From Kribbella sp. VKM Ac-2568 (GTDB taxonomy: Bacteria > Actinomycetota > Actinomycetes > Propionibacteriales > Kribbellaceae), in contig NZ_SLVF01000015.1 in NCBI RefSeq assembly GCF_004345365.1, positions 1 to 64,000 on the forward strand: a stretch of 64,000 nucleotides of DNA, in the 5' to 3' direction. This document shows positions 33,699-41,622 of this stretch, piece by piece (the first letter of the stretch is position 1; each line of letters begins with the position of its first letter). The notes beneath the pieces were generated by a model that worked only from the letters and a program-made list of their open reading frames with translations, had not been told where the DNA came from and searched no databases. The translations under genes were made by a program, and so were the position numbers.

Positions 33699-34622
33699 AT
33701 GAACAGCAGGTCAAGAACGCTAGGGGTGCTGGGTGCGGCCGTCCTCACGGCGGGCCTGCTGCCTGGAACAGCGATCGGGAAGCCGAGTGCAGTCTCGGTG
33801 TCGAGTACTGCGTCGGCACAGTGCGGGATGTCGCTGGGATCCGTGTCGGCTACGGGTGACCATCAGATACAAGGTCTCATCGCGACGTCGCCGCCCACGA
33901 ACCAGGGCAACCATGTCGTGGTTCGAGACCTGTACCCCGACGGGCAGGCGCGACTCAGTGCCGCGACGGTCCAAGAACCCGTTCCCAGCGGCCTCAGAAC
34001 CTTCGGGTACGCCGTGCTCGGCTCCGCGCTGTACAGCACCTCGTACGACAGCCTCCAGCCCGAGACGGTCAACGTGCATCGGATCGGCGGAGGCTGGGGA
34101 CCCTTCGTCGCTTTGACTGAGGCTCGGTATGCACCGTACATGGGGAGCCACTACCGAACGCACGAGTACGCATTGAGGAACGACGGCGTGCTGTTCCGGT
34201 GGACGCGAGACGGTGCGTACATCTGGCGCAACGTCACCTCGGCGCCAGGGTTCGCGTCGGTGAAGGCGATGGCTCTGATCAGTAAGACGCGGACCTACGA
34301 CACCTTCCTGGTGACTCTCAAGGGCGGGGCGCTCTACACCGTCCACATCCCGACGACCGCACCGATGAAGCCGGTGGTGAAGCTGGTACGTCGCTCGACC
34401 TGGCAGGGTTTCGAGTCCTTGGTCGCGGAGAAGTGCGGCAACCAAGGCACGCTGCTGGTCGGCATCGACAAGGACACCAAGACGGCCCACATGTACGCCG
34501 TTGGCCACGCCCAGGGCACGTCCACCGTCATCCGCAGCATCGGCAAGATCCCCGGCACCTTCGACGCCCCTGTCTACTTCCGCTGGGCCACCCTCGACCA
34601 CGACGAACTCTTCGGCGAGTAG
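33699..34622 (+). CDS. Secreted protein, unknown (lectin/propeller-like)
   Basis: 307 residues from ATG 33699, where GAGGGAG lies at the right distance; an upstream in-frame start lacks a site. Signal peptide MNSRSRTLGVLGAAVLTAGLLPGTAIG. The mature part consists of repeated beta blades: FGYAVLGSALYSTSYDSLQPETVNVHRIGGGWGPFVALTEARY, HEYALRNDGVLFRWTRDGAYIWRNVTSAPGFASVKAMALIS, LVTLKGGALYTVHIPTTAPMKPVVKLVRRSTWQGFESLVAEKC. This suggests a propeller similar to tachylectin-like proteins; two Cys may form a disulfide. Role unknown. A terminator follows at 34677. Confidence 0.8.
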   Translation: MNSRSRTLGVLGAAVLTAGLLPGTAIGKPSAVSVSSTASAQCGMSLGSVSATGDHQIQGLIATSPPTNQGNHVVVRDLYPDGQARLSAATVQEPVPSGLRTFGYAVLGSALYSTSYDSLQPETVNVHRIGGGWGPFVALTEARYAPYMGSHYRTHEYALRNDGVLFRWTRDGAYIWRNVTSAPGFASVKAMALISKTRTYDTFLVTLKGGALYTVHIPTTAPMKPVVKLVRRSTWQGFESLVAEKCGNQGTLLVGIDKDTKTAHMYAVGHAQGTSTVIRSIGKIPGTFDAPVYFRWATLDHDELFGE

Positions 34623-34676
34623 CCGCCGGCAGCCACCTCGACCAAGAGCGCGACGTACCCGAGAAGTGCGGCTGGG

Positions 34677-34710
34677 AAGGGGGCCTCCGGCAACCGCTGG
34701 AGGCCCCCTT
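34677..34710 (+). terminator. Terminator hairpin after the secreted protein
   Basis: Stem AAGGGGGCCTCC against GGAGGCCCCCTT, 12 perfect pairs, loop of 10 bases, 54 bases after the stop codon. Confidence 0.88.
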
Positions 34711-34881
34711 CGAAGACGTGTCGAACTGTCGGCGCGACGACCAAGCCGATGCCTGTAGGTTCCACGGTTTGAGGTAGCAAACTGCCCGGACAGTATGCCG
34801 CCGTGGCGGGGCAGTCGAGGCTCATTCCGCAGATTGCAGCAAGCTGCAGTTCAGCCGGTACCAGTCACTCCGGTGCTGCGA

Positions 34882-35589
34882 CTAGGAAGCTGCTGAAAGG
34901 GAGGCGGCTACTGCGTAGCCTAGGACGGCGGATAGGGCGGCGTAGTCGGTGGCCTTTTGTTGTGCTTCGGGGATCATTGAGCTGATCAGCATTACTAGGA
35001 GGGCGCCGGCCGCGAAGCCGTCGATGACGCCTTCGAAGCGGTCGCCTCCTACTTGGGAGAGGCCGTAGCCGCCGAGCGTTGCCAGTACGCAGACGAGGGC
35101 CACGAGGGTCCAGCCGATGAGGATGGTGCGGGTGCTCCTGCCGGCTTGCTTCATGTCGGTGGAGGAGCCGATGGACTCGGGGAGGTTCGAGACAAAGATG
35201 GCAACGAGCAGGGCGACGCTGATGCCCTGACCGGCGGCCAGGCCGATGCCGAGTACTGCTTGCTCGGGGATCCCGTCCAGCATGGCGCCGAGCGCGAGGG
35301 GGAGACCGGCCGCCGTACCGCCGGAACGGCCGCCGATCCGGGCGACCAGCCGGTCACCGAAGAAGAAGGCCAGCGCGCCGAGGGCCAGGCCGATGCCCAC
35401 AGCTAGACCGCCGGAGGCCTCGAATCCCTCCTGCGCGAGTTCGAACGAGACGCTCGAGATCAGCGCGCCCGCGCCGAATCCGAGGACGCAACCGATCACC
35501 CGGTCGCTCCAGTTCCGTACGACGCCGAGGACTGCCCCGATGACCAGGGAGGAGGCAGCCACCGCACCCCAAAGCACCGCAGCCCACAT
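34882..35589 (-). CDS. ZIP-family metal transporter
   Basis: 235 residues from ATG 35589 (MWAAVLWGAVAASSLVIGAVLG). About eight membrane helices. ZIP signatures are visible: GALISSVSFELAQEGFE in the second to third helices, then the metal-site helix LPLALGAMLDGIPEQAVLGIGL (His of the usual H-x-x-P-E replaced in part by Asp-Gly-Ile-Pro-Glu) and VALLVAIFVSNLPESIGSS (N-x-P-E). The C-terminal half repeats the pattern ALLVMLISSMIPEA. It would move divalent metal such as zinc or manganese into the cytoplasm. The replacement of the usual His next to Asp-Gly-Ile-Pro-Glu is a common variant in this subgroup. Confidence 0.85.
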   Translation of the reverse strand: MWAAVLWGAVAASSLVIGAVLGVVRNWSDRVIGCVLGFGAGALISSVSFELAQEGFEASGGLAVGIGLALGALAFFFGDRLVARIGGRSGGTAAGLPLALGAMLDGIPEQAVLGIGLAAGQGISVALLVAIFVSNLPESIGSSTDMKQAGRSTRTILIGWTLVALVCVLATLGGYGLSQVGGDRFEGVIDGFAAGALLVMLISSMIPEAQQKATDYAALSAVLGYAVAASLSAAS

Positions 35590-35739
35590 AGACACGGACC
35601 CTATCGCCCCAGAACTCGATGTCTCAGAGGCAAGTCCGCGAGCCACTCCAGGGTTCGACCAGGGACATCGACGGGCGCGAACGGGACCGGCCGGTCAGAA
35701 GGTGGAGGCAGGCAAATCCGCCGCTTTGAGGGAGGCAAC

Positions 35740-36606
35740 GTGACGAGTGAGGCAGACAGGACAGCACCGGTCGACCCGACCGCTCAATTCACCGTTGACG
35801 AGGTCTTGCCGTCGTACTGGAGGGTGACCTTCGAGAACGGCCCGGTGAATTTGGTCGATCCCGACTCCGTCGAGCAGCTTGCTCAGCTGGTCACCCGGAT
35901 CGAGGAGTCGCCCGCCTTGACAGTTGTCGTCTTCGACAGCGCGAACCCGGACTACTTCATGGCGCACTGGGACCTGAAGTCCGACCGGGCGCGAGTGGCG
36001 GCAATGGTGCCCGGTCCGACCGGACTGCACCCGTATGTGGACAACCTGATCAGACTCAGCAAGGTTCCCGCTGTCACCGTCTCCGCGATCCGGGGACGTG
36101 CACGAGGAGCCGGCAGCGAGTTCGTGCTCGCGACCGACATCCGCTTCGCCGGCGACAAGGCGATCCTCGGTCAGTTCGAGGTGGGCCTCGGGTCGGTGCC
36201 CGGAGGTGGACCGATGGCGCGGCTCGCCCGGTTGGTCGGCCGTGGGCGGGCGGCGGAGATCCTCCTCGGTGCCGATGACTTCCCTGCGGAACTCGCTGAG
36301 CGGTACGGGTACGTCAATCGCGTGCTGCCGGACGGGGAACTAGCCGTGTTCGTCGACGCGTTCGCGCGACGGATCGCCGGGTTCGACAAGGTAGCCGTCA
36401 CCGGCACGAAGGCTCTGCTCGATGTGGCGTCCCTGCCGCCGGATGAGGAGTTCGGTCCGGGTCTTGCGGCCTTCTTCCGCACCTCCGGTCGCCCCGAGAA
36501 CGCGGCGATAGTGCGCTATCTGTTCGAAAACGGCCTGCAGACTTCGACCGGAGTGGAGCGCGACCTCGGACGCGTTGTCGGCAGCTATTCGAATTCGCCG
36601 GACTAG
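35740..36606 (+). CDS. Enoyl-CoA hydratase/isomerase-like (crotonase) protein
   Basis: 288 residues from GTG 35740 with GGGAGGCAAC upstream. Crotonase fold: VTFENGPVNLVDPDSVEQLAQLVTRIEE, LTVVVFDSANPDYFMAHWDLKSD (first oxyanion strand), VPAVTVSAIRGRARGAGSEFVLATDIRFAGDKAILGQFEVGLGSVPGGGPMARLARLVGRGRAAEILLGADDFPAELAERYGYVNRVLP. The catalytic Glu pair of true hydratases is not both obvious (Glu in QFEVGLG is present, the earlier one is Ser/Glu in GAGSEF). It may be a CoA-independent relative. It is a single gene followed by an inverted-repeat element. Confidence 0.85.
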   Translation: MTSEADRTAPVDPTAQFTVDEVLPSYWRVTFENGPVNLVDPDSVEQLAQLVTRIEESPALTVVVFDSANPDYFMAHWDLKSDRARVAAMVPGPTGLHPYVDNLIRLSKVPAVTVSAIRGRARGAGSEFVLATDIRFAGDKAILGQFEVGLGSVPGGGPMARLARLVGRGRAAEILLGADDFPAELAERYGYVNRVLPDGELAVFVDAFARRIAGFDKVAVTGTKALLDVASLPPDEEFGPGLAAFFRTSGRPENAAIVRYLFENGLQTSTGVERDLGRVVGSYSNSPD

Positions 36607-36624
36607 CCGGTGAACAGACCCCAG

Positions 36625-36800
36625 CGGCTAGGGCGTGTCTCCCAATTCCCTGCGTGCTGTGCGGCACTCGGCACGGCACCTCGCCGCACTGGAGCAAAGG
36701 CCACGATGGAAAAACATCGAGACCTTCACTCCAGCACGCCGAGCTACCGCACCGAGCACCTGCTCGCGACTGCAGGGAATTGGGAGACACGCCCTAGCCG
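36625..36800. mobile_element. MITE-like element with 29-bp perfect inverted repeats
   Basis: The left end at 36625-36653 and the right end at 36772-36800 are exact reverse complements over 29 bases (core TAGGGCGTGTCTCCCAATTC). A 118-base interior has no gene. If TA is the target duplication, the ends start GGGCGTGTCTCCC, like many IS5-type actinobacterial elements. The right end supplies the TAG stop of the thioredoxin-like gene. No transposase is inside, so it would need one in trans. Confidence 0.82.
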
Positions 36801-37807
36801 AAGGTGAAGGCGAAGACCTCGACGCCGGGGTCGAGGAAGGTGATCTCGAAGGTGCGGTCGGCGACGGTCTCAGGCTGGCGGATCAGCTGGTACAGCCGCT
36901 GTTCGACGACCGTGCCGCGACCGTCGGCGTCCACATCACCTCCGTGCGCGTCGCCCGGTGGCTGCCCGTCGAGGAGGACGCGGAACGGTACGGCGGTGCC
37001 GGCTGCCGGCCTCATGACCATGTGGAGGTCGCGGGCGTGGAACCGGTAGACGACCTGCCCCTCGGCCGTGTTCAGCCTGGGGGCATGGGGTCGCATCGTC
37101 CAATCACCCGACAAGGCCCAGCGGTTGAGCCTCAGCTCCGGCGGTACGGCGTACGAATGAGGCTTGTCCTGTACGACGCCGCCGGGTGAGGCGAAACTCT
37201 CGGTGCGGTAGTACCCGGCGTAGGTCTCCGGGGTTCTCAAGGTGTCCCAGTCGGCTGGTGCCTCCAGACCGTCGCCCTCGACCGATACCAAAGAGTCGCT
37301 CGTGGAGGATCCAGCCTCGGCCAGGAGTTGCTGGATGACCGTCTCCGACCGCTCGTACTCGCCTTCCCCGAAGTGGTGATGCCGGATCCGCCCCTCCGCG
37401 TCGGCGAAGTACAGAGCAGGCCAGTAGTGATTGTCGAACGCTTGCCAGACCGCGTAGTCGCTGTCGATCGCGACCGGGTAGTCGACACGAAGGTCCCGCA
37501 CCGCCCGGTTGACGTTGCCGGCATCCTGCTCGAACGGGAACTCAGGCGTGTGTACGCCGACCACCACCAGCCCCTGCTCGGAGTACTTCTCGGCCCACGC
37601 GCGCACATACGGAAGCTGGCGGAGCCAGTTGATGCACGTATAGGTCCAGAAGTCGATAACAACCACCTTCCCGCGCAGCCCGGCCGCACTCAGCGCCGGC
37701 GAGTTGAGCCACCCCGTCGCACCGTCGAAGGACGGCAACTCACCCTCGACAGGCAGCCGATCCGAGTCCTTGCGAAGCCAGGCAGGCACGCGCCGCTGTC
37801 CGCTCAT
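36794..37807 (-). CDS. Thioredoxin-like protein with C-terminal beta domain
   Basis: 337 residues from ATG 37807 (GAGGAAAGG seven bases upstream). The N-terminal half is a TlpA/AhpC-like thioredoxin fold: GKVVVIDFWTYTCINWLRQLPYVRAWAEKYSEQGLVVVGVHTPEFPFE...VRDLRVDYPVAIDSDYAVWQAFDNHYWPALYFADAEGRIRHHHFGEGEYERSE. The usual Cys-x-x-Cys reads C-I-N-W, so only the first Cys remains. The C-terminal ~150 residues (TPETYAGYYRTESFASPGG...VVYRFHARDLHMVMRP) form the DipZ C-terminal-type beta domain. It may be a one-Cys peroxidase-like or disulfide protein. The stop codon lies inside the MITE-like repeat. Confidence 0.85.
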   Translation of the reverse strand: MSGQRRVPAWLRKDSDRLPVEGELPSFDGATGWLNSPALSAAGLRGKVVVIDFWTYTCINWLRQLPYVRAWAEKYSEQGLVVVGVHTPEFPFEQDAGNVNRAVRDLRVDYPVAIDSDYAVWQAFDNHYWPALYFADAEGRIRHHHFGEGEYERSETVIQQLLAEAGSSTSDSLVSVEGDGLEAPADWDTLRTPETYAGYYRTESFASPGGVVQDKPHSYAVPPELRLNRWALSGDWTMRPHAPRLNTAEGQVVYRFHARDLHMVMRPAAGTAVPFRVLLDGQPPGDAHGGDVDADGRGTVVEQRLYQLIRQPETVADRTFEITFLDPGVEVFAFTFG

Positions 37808-37904
37808 GACAAGACCTTTCCTCGGGAACAACCTCACAGTCGCACGCCGCCCCGGCGCCTCGCACCAGTGAGACGCCCTGGGACAGACACCGGCCGAGCC
37901 GGTG

Positions 37905-38975
37905 TCAGCGGCGTTTGCGGGCTGCGGTACGGCGGAACGGTGGGGCTGAGGTGGCCCGGAGGACGAGGTGGGTGGGGAGGACGACCTCTGGCGGCGGGGT
38001 GGAGGTGGGGGAGGCCAGGGACTCTAGGAGGAGGTGGGCGGCGGTGGTGCCTTGAGTGTGGGGGGATTGAGCGACTGTGGTCAGGTCCATGAGCTGGGAC
38101 ATTTCGTGGTTGTCGATGCCTACGACCGACATTTGGTGGGGTACTGCGAGGCCGGCGCGGCGGAGGGCCCAGAGGGCGCCCATGGCCAGTTCGTCGTACT
38201 CGGCGAAAACGGCGGTGGGGAGTACGGAGCCGGACAGGAGTTGGGCCATTGCGATGCCGCCTCCGTCGAGGCCGTAGGGGCCCGCGACGCTGAGGTTGTC
38301 GTCGATCGAGAGTCCGGCGGCTTCGAGAGCCAGGCGGTAGCCGTGGTGGCGGAGCTCGGACGAGACGAAGCCGAAGTCGGGGTCGTCGGGAACGCCGGCG
38401 ATGAAGGCGATGCGCTCGTGGCCCTGGTGGATGAGGTGGTTGACCGCGGTCTGGGCGGCCGCGATCTCGTCGATGCGAACGGACGGTACTCCGGGCACGG
38501 GGGAGCCGACGCTCACGAGGGGGATGTCCAGGGCGCGTAGGGCCAGGGTGTGCTCGTCGGTGAGGGGCATCGAGAGGGTGAGGATGCCGTCCACTCGACG
38601 AGCCAGCGGCATCCGCTCGAAGAAGCGGTCCCGGTCGGCGGCGCTGCCGAGGTGGTACAGGATCACGTCGTAGCCGGACTCCCGCAGTACGTCGGTCACG
38701 CCGGCGACGACGGTGCTGAAGAACCAGCGCGTGATGAAGGGGACGACCACCGCGACGGCCCGGGTCCGGCCTGAGGCGAGGCCGGAGGCCTGGGGCGAGG
38801 CGACATACGAGAGCTCCCGGGCGGCGTCCAGCACTCGCTGGCGGGTCTCGGGCGCGACCTTGGACTGCCCGCGTAGTGACCGGGAGACGGTCGCGGGGGA
38901 GACGCCGGCCAGCGCCGCGACATCGAGGATGCCGGGCCGGTCGCCAGTCGGCGGCCGGCGGATGTCAGCGTTCAC
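37905..38975 (-). CDS. LacI-family repressor of the sucrose locus
   Basis: 356 residues. HTH: ILDVAALAGVSPATVSRSLRGQSKVAPETRQRVLDAARELSYVASPQASGLASG, with the hinge helix. The periplasmic-binding-like core follows: AVAVVVPFITRWFFSTVVAGVTDVLRESGYDVILYHLG, RRVDGILTLSMPL, HERIAFIAGVPDD, PTAVFAEYDELAMGALWALRRAGL, SVVGIDNHEMSQLMDLTTVAQ. It lies divergent to the SRPBCC-transporter-USP-phosphorylase operon; two LacI-type palindromes lie between (39007, 39132). It is therefore the likely local repressor, probably released by sucrose or a related sugar. Confidence 0.9.
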   Translation of the reverse strand: MNADIRRPPTGDRPGILDVAALAGVSPATVSRSLRGQSKVAPETRQRVLDAARELSYVASPQASGLASGRTRAVAVVVPFITRWFFSTVVAGVTDVLRESGYDVILYHLGSAADRDRFFERMPLARRVDGILTLSMPLTDEHTLALRALDIPLVSVGSPVPGVPSVRIDEIAAAQTAVNHLIHQGHERIAFIAGVPDDPDFGFVSSELRHHGYRLALEAAGLSIDDNLSVAGPYGLDGGGIAMAQLLSGSVLPTAVFAEYDELAMGALWALRRAGLAVPHQMSVVGIDNHEMSQLMDLTTVAQSPHTQGTTAAHLLLESLASPTSTPPPEVVLPTHLVLRATSAPPFRRTAARKRR

Positions 38976-39006
38976 GACTCAACCTCCCCACGAGGGTCAT
39001 CATCAA

Positions 39007-39020
39007 TGAAAACGCTTCCA
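39007..39020. promoter_or_regulatory. LacI-type operator 1
   Basis: TGAAAACGCTTCCA, an imperfect palindrome around the central CG typical of LacI-family operators. It lies 32 bases before the regulator gene start, suited to autoregulation. Confidence 0.7.
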
Positions 39021-39131
39021 CGAAGAATTTCTCCACATGGTACTGCGCGAACAGCCCTTCTAAATAAGAGATCGACAAGTCAAGCGCGACACGCCCTTGT
39101 CAGCAAAAGTGACCCATGCCACACTGCGCAG

Positions 39132-39145
39132 TGAAAACGCTTTTA
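39132..39145. promoter_or_regulatory. LacI-type operator 2
   Basis: TGAAAACGCTTTTA, sharing TGAAAACGCTT with operator 1, 125 bases away and 85 bases before the TTG start of the SRPBCC gene. The pair suggests joint control of both directions, possibly by looping. Confidence 0.7.
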
Positions 39146-39229
39146 CCGACTCCCGCCAGCGGCGACCGTCAGCGTCCGCCCCGACCCGAGTCCCGGTCGA
39201 GTACTGAGTCGCGTACTGAGGAGGACCCC

Positions 39230-39709
39230 TTGACTGCGAATGTGATCGTCACGGTGGAGCGGCAGTTCGACTTCCCTCGGGAACAGGTCTTCCGGGCCTG
39301 GACCGACCCACTGGAACTGGTCCGATGGCGTGGTTCCCCGGGCTGGCACGTGGAGCTGGACAGCGTGCGAGGTGAGCTGAAACTCGGCGGCCGCCACTAC
39401 CACGTCAAAGTGCGTGACGCCGATCCCACCACCCGCGTCGGCACCGACGGCGTCTACACCGAGTACTTCGATCCCGACGTCTTCGTGTCGCGCGAGCGGA
39501 TCACGGGCGATCCCGGCATCGATCCCGACGTACCGCTCGAACTGCGGGTGGAGTTCTCCAAGACCGGCCGGGACGGAACGCTGGTCCGGGTGATCCAGGG
39601 CCCGTACGAACCCGACGTCGCCGGCTGGCACGGCGAGGGCTGGGAGAAGGAGCTCGGCCGGCTCAACGACTTCCTCGTCACGACTGGCCGGCAGGAGGTC
39701 AGCTCATGA
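39230..39709 (+). CDS. SRPBCC (AHSA1-like) domain protein
   Basis: 159 residues from TTG 39230, chosen because GAGGAGGACCCC lies directly before it. The START/AHSA1 fold shows as VIVTVERQFDFPREQVFRAWTDPLELVRWRGSPGWHVELDSVRGELKLGGRHYHVKVRDADP, then VYTEYFDPDVFVSRERITGDPG and GTLVRVIQGPYEPDVAGWHGEGWEKELGRLNDFLVT. It is a hydrophobic ligand-binding cup protein. It is the first gene of the sucrose operon and its stop overlaps the transporter start (ATGA), which implies tight coupling, but why a START-fold protein is there is unclear. Confidence 0.85.
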   Translation: MTANVIVTVERQFDFPREQVFRAWTDPLELVRWRGSPGWHVELDSVRGELKLGGRHYHVKVRDADPTTRVGTDGVYTEYFDPDVFVSRERITGDPGIDPDVPLELRVEFSKTGRDGTLVRVIQGPYEPDVAGWHGEGWEKELGRLNDFLVTTGRQEVSS

Positions 39710-41082
39710 GTTCCACCGAGCAGCGCTCGAGCTTGCAGCACACCGCGATCATCCGGCAGAAGCCGCTGATGACCATGAACCAGATCCTGCTGATGAACCT
39801 CGGGTTCTTCGGCATCCAGTACAGCTTCGGCATGCAGCAGACCGCGGTGAACCCGGTCTACGAGTTCCTCGGCGCCGATCCCGCCGACCTGCCGATCCTC
39901 AACCTGGCCGGACCGATCACCGGTCTGCTCATCCAGCCCCTGATCGGCGCCCTCTCGGACCGGACCTGGAGTCCCCGGTGGGGCCGGCGCAAGCCGTTCT
40001 TCCTGATCGGGGCCCTGGGCTGCAGCATCTGCCTTTTCCTGTTCCCGTTCGTCACGGCGGTCTGGATGGCCGTGCTGCTGCTCTGGCTGCTGGACGCGAG
40101 CAACAACACCGCGATGGAGCCGTACCGCGCGTTCATCGCCGACAAGTTGCCGCCGTCCCAGCTGGGCAAGGGTTTCCTGGCCCAGTCGTTCTTCACCGGC
40201 CTGGGCATCACGCTCGCCAACATCTCGCTGTACGTCTTCCAGCAGTTCATCGAGGGCGGCACCAAGGCCGGCATCCCGTACTGGGTGCTCGGGTCGTTCA
40301 TGCTCGGTGCGGTCTGCTCGATCGGAACGGTCCTCGTCTCGGTGCTCACCACCCCCGAGATCCCGCCGAGTGCGGATGAGCTCGCCGCGCTCCGGGCGAA
40401 GAAGGGCGGCTTCGGTACTGCGATCAAGGAGATCGTCGAGGCGATCGTCGAGATGCCGCCGGAGCTCCGCAAGCTCGGCCTCGTCTACCTGTTCCAGTGG
40501 TACGGCATGGTCTGCTACTGGCAGTTCGTCGCGCTGTCCATCGCCAAGTCGGTCTTCCCGCCGACCGATCAGGGCAAGGAGGACGCCGTCGCGTGGAGCG
40601 GCCTGGTCAACGGCTGGTACAACATCGTCACCTTCAGCGTCGCGTTCGCACTGGTCGCCTTCGCACGTCGGCGCGGCGCCAAGGTGGTGCACTGCGTCTG
40701 CCTGATGCTGGCCGCGATCGGCCTGCTGGTCTTCCCGTCGATCGAGAACAAGTACCTGCTGTTCATCCCGATCATCGGTCTCGGCATCGCCTGGGCCTCG
40801 ATCATGGGCGTGCCCTACATCATGGCGGTCCGGATGATCCCCTCGACCCGGTACGGCGTCTACATGGGCATCATCAACATGATGATCGTGGTCCCGATGC
40901 TGATCCAGTCCGTCACCTTCGGATGGATCTACACCAACGTCCTCGGCGACAACCCCAACAACGCGATCCGGTTCGCCGGCATCCTGCTCGGGCTGGCCGG
41001 CGCCACCATGCTGTGGATCAAGGAACCGCCGATGGTCCGGGACGTCGACGAGGTCAGCTACATGCCGTCGGCCGGGCACTGA
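39706..41082 (+). CDS. GPH/SLC45-type sugar transporter
   Basis: 458 residues, start overlapping the previous stop. Twelve membrane helices of the MFS. NQILLMNLGFFGIQYSFGMQQTAVNPVYEFLGA is the opening seen in SLC45 and plant-like sucrose/maltose symporters; GALSDRTWSPRWGRRKPFFLIGA is the RxGRRxP loop of that group. Later parts are SSIENKYLLFIPIIGLGIAWASIMGVPYIMAVRMIPSTRYGVYMGIINMMIVVPML (second half). It is likely a proton symporter for sucrose or another disaccharide, feeding the sucrose phosphorylase encoded downstream. Confidence 0.88.
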   Translation: MSSTEQRSSLQHTAIIRQKPLMTMNQILLMNLGFFGIQYSFGMQQTAVNPVYEFLGADPADLPILNLAGPITGLLIQPLIGALSDRTWSPRWGRRKPFFLIGALGCSICLFLFPFVTAVWMAVLLLWLLDASNNTAMEPYRAFIADKLPPSQLGKGFLAQSFFTGLGITLANISLYVFQQFIEGGTKAGIPYWVLGSFMLGAVCSIGTVLVSVLTTPEIPPSADELAALRAKKGGFGTAIKEIVEAIVEMPPELRKLGLVYLFQWYGMVCYWQFVALSIAKSVFPPTDQGKEDAVAWSGLVNGWYNIVTFSVAFALVAFARRRGAKVVHCVCLMLAAIGLLVFPSIENKYLLFIPIIGLGIAWASIMGVPYIMAVRMIPSTRYGVYMGIINMMIVVPMLIQSVTFGWIYTNVLGDNPNNAIRFAGILLGLAGATMLWIKEPPMVRDVDEVSYMPSAGH

Positions 41083-41093
41083 GGAGGATCGCC

Positions 41094-41594
41094 ATGACCA
41101 TGAAGGACTACCGCACGATCGTCGTCGGGACGGACGGCTCGGAACTCGCCGAGCCGGTGGTCGCCCGAGCCGCCTGGCTCGCCGTACGCGACGATGCCGA
41201 CCTGGTCGTCGTCTGCGCGTTCGCCGAGTTGTCCCGCCGGACCGAGGCCATGAATGTGGCCACCCTCGGCGGCGACACCCGCACCGGCCAGGTACTGGGT
41301 CGCGAAGCCGCGGCCGTCGCCCTGGACAAGGCGATGGCGACCGCCAGGGCTGAGGGGGCGACGGTGTCCGCTGCCCTCCTGGTCGACGGTGAACCGTCCA
41401 AGGTGCTGATCGCCACCGCCGAGGAGCGCCACGCGGACCTCGTGGTACTCGGCGCCATTCATGACCGTTCGCTCGCTGACCGCCTGCTCGGGACGGTGGC
41501 CACGGAGGTGACCAAACGCGCTACCTGCGACGTGCTCGTCGTCCGGCCCACCGACGACAAGGGCGACCTCGAAGTTCCAGAGAACGCGCCCTAG
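41094..41594 (+). CDS. Universal stress protein
   Basis: 166 residues from ATG 41094 (GAGGAGGATCGCC). UspA fold: DYRTIVVGTDGSELAEPVVARAAWLAVRDDADLVVVCAF, then LIATAEERHADLVVLGAIHDRSLADRLLGTVATEVTKRATCDVLVVRP. The nucleotide loop G-x2-G-x9-G(S/T) reads LGAIHDRSLADRLLGTVATEV, which is partly changed, so ATP binding is uncertain. It is located between the transporter and the phosphorylase in the operon. It could modulate the transporter or metabolism under stress. Confidence 0.85.
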   Translation: MTMKDYRTIVVGTDGSELAEPVVARAAWLAVRDDADLVVVCAFAELSRRTEAMNVATLGGDTRTGQVLGREAAAVALDKAMATARAEGATVSAALLVDGEPSKVLIATAEERHADLVVLGAIHDRSLADRLLGTVATEVTKRATCDVLVVRPTDDKGDLEVPENAP

Positions 41595-41622
41595 TCCGTA
41601 CTACGAGGAGACGGGAGGTCTG

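Noticed and set aside
39454-41079. Long minus-strand open frame over the sugar transporter
   Set aside because: Composition is His/Asp/Arg-rich and repetitive, with no domain; it is a GC-driven shadow of a well-conserved plus-strand gene.
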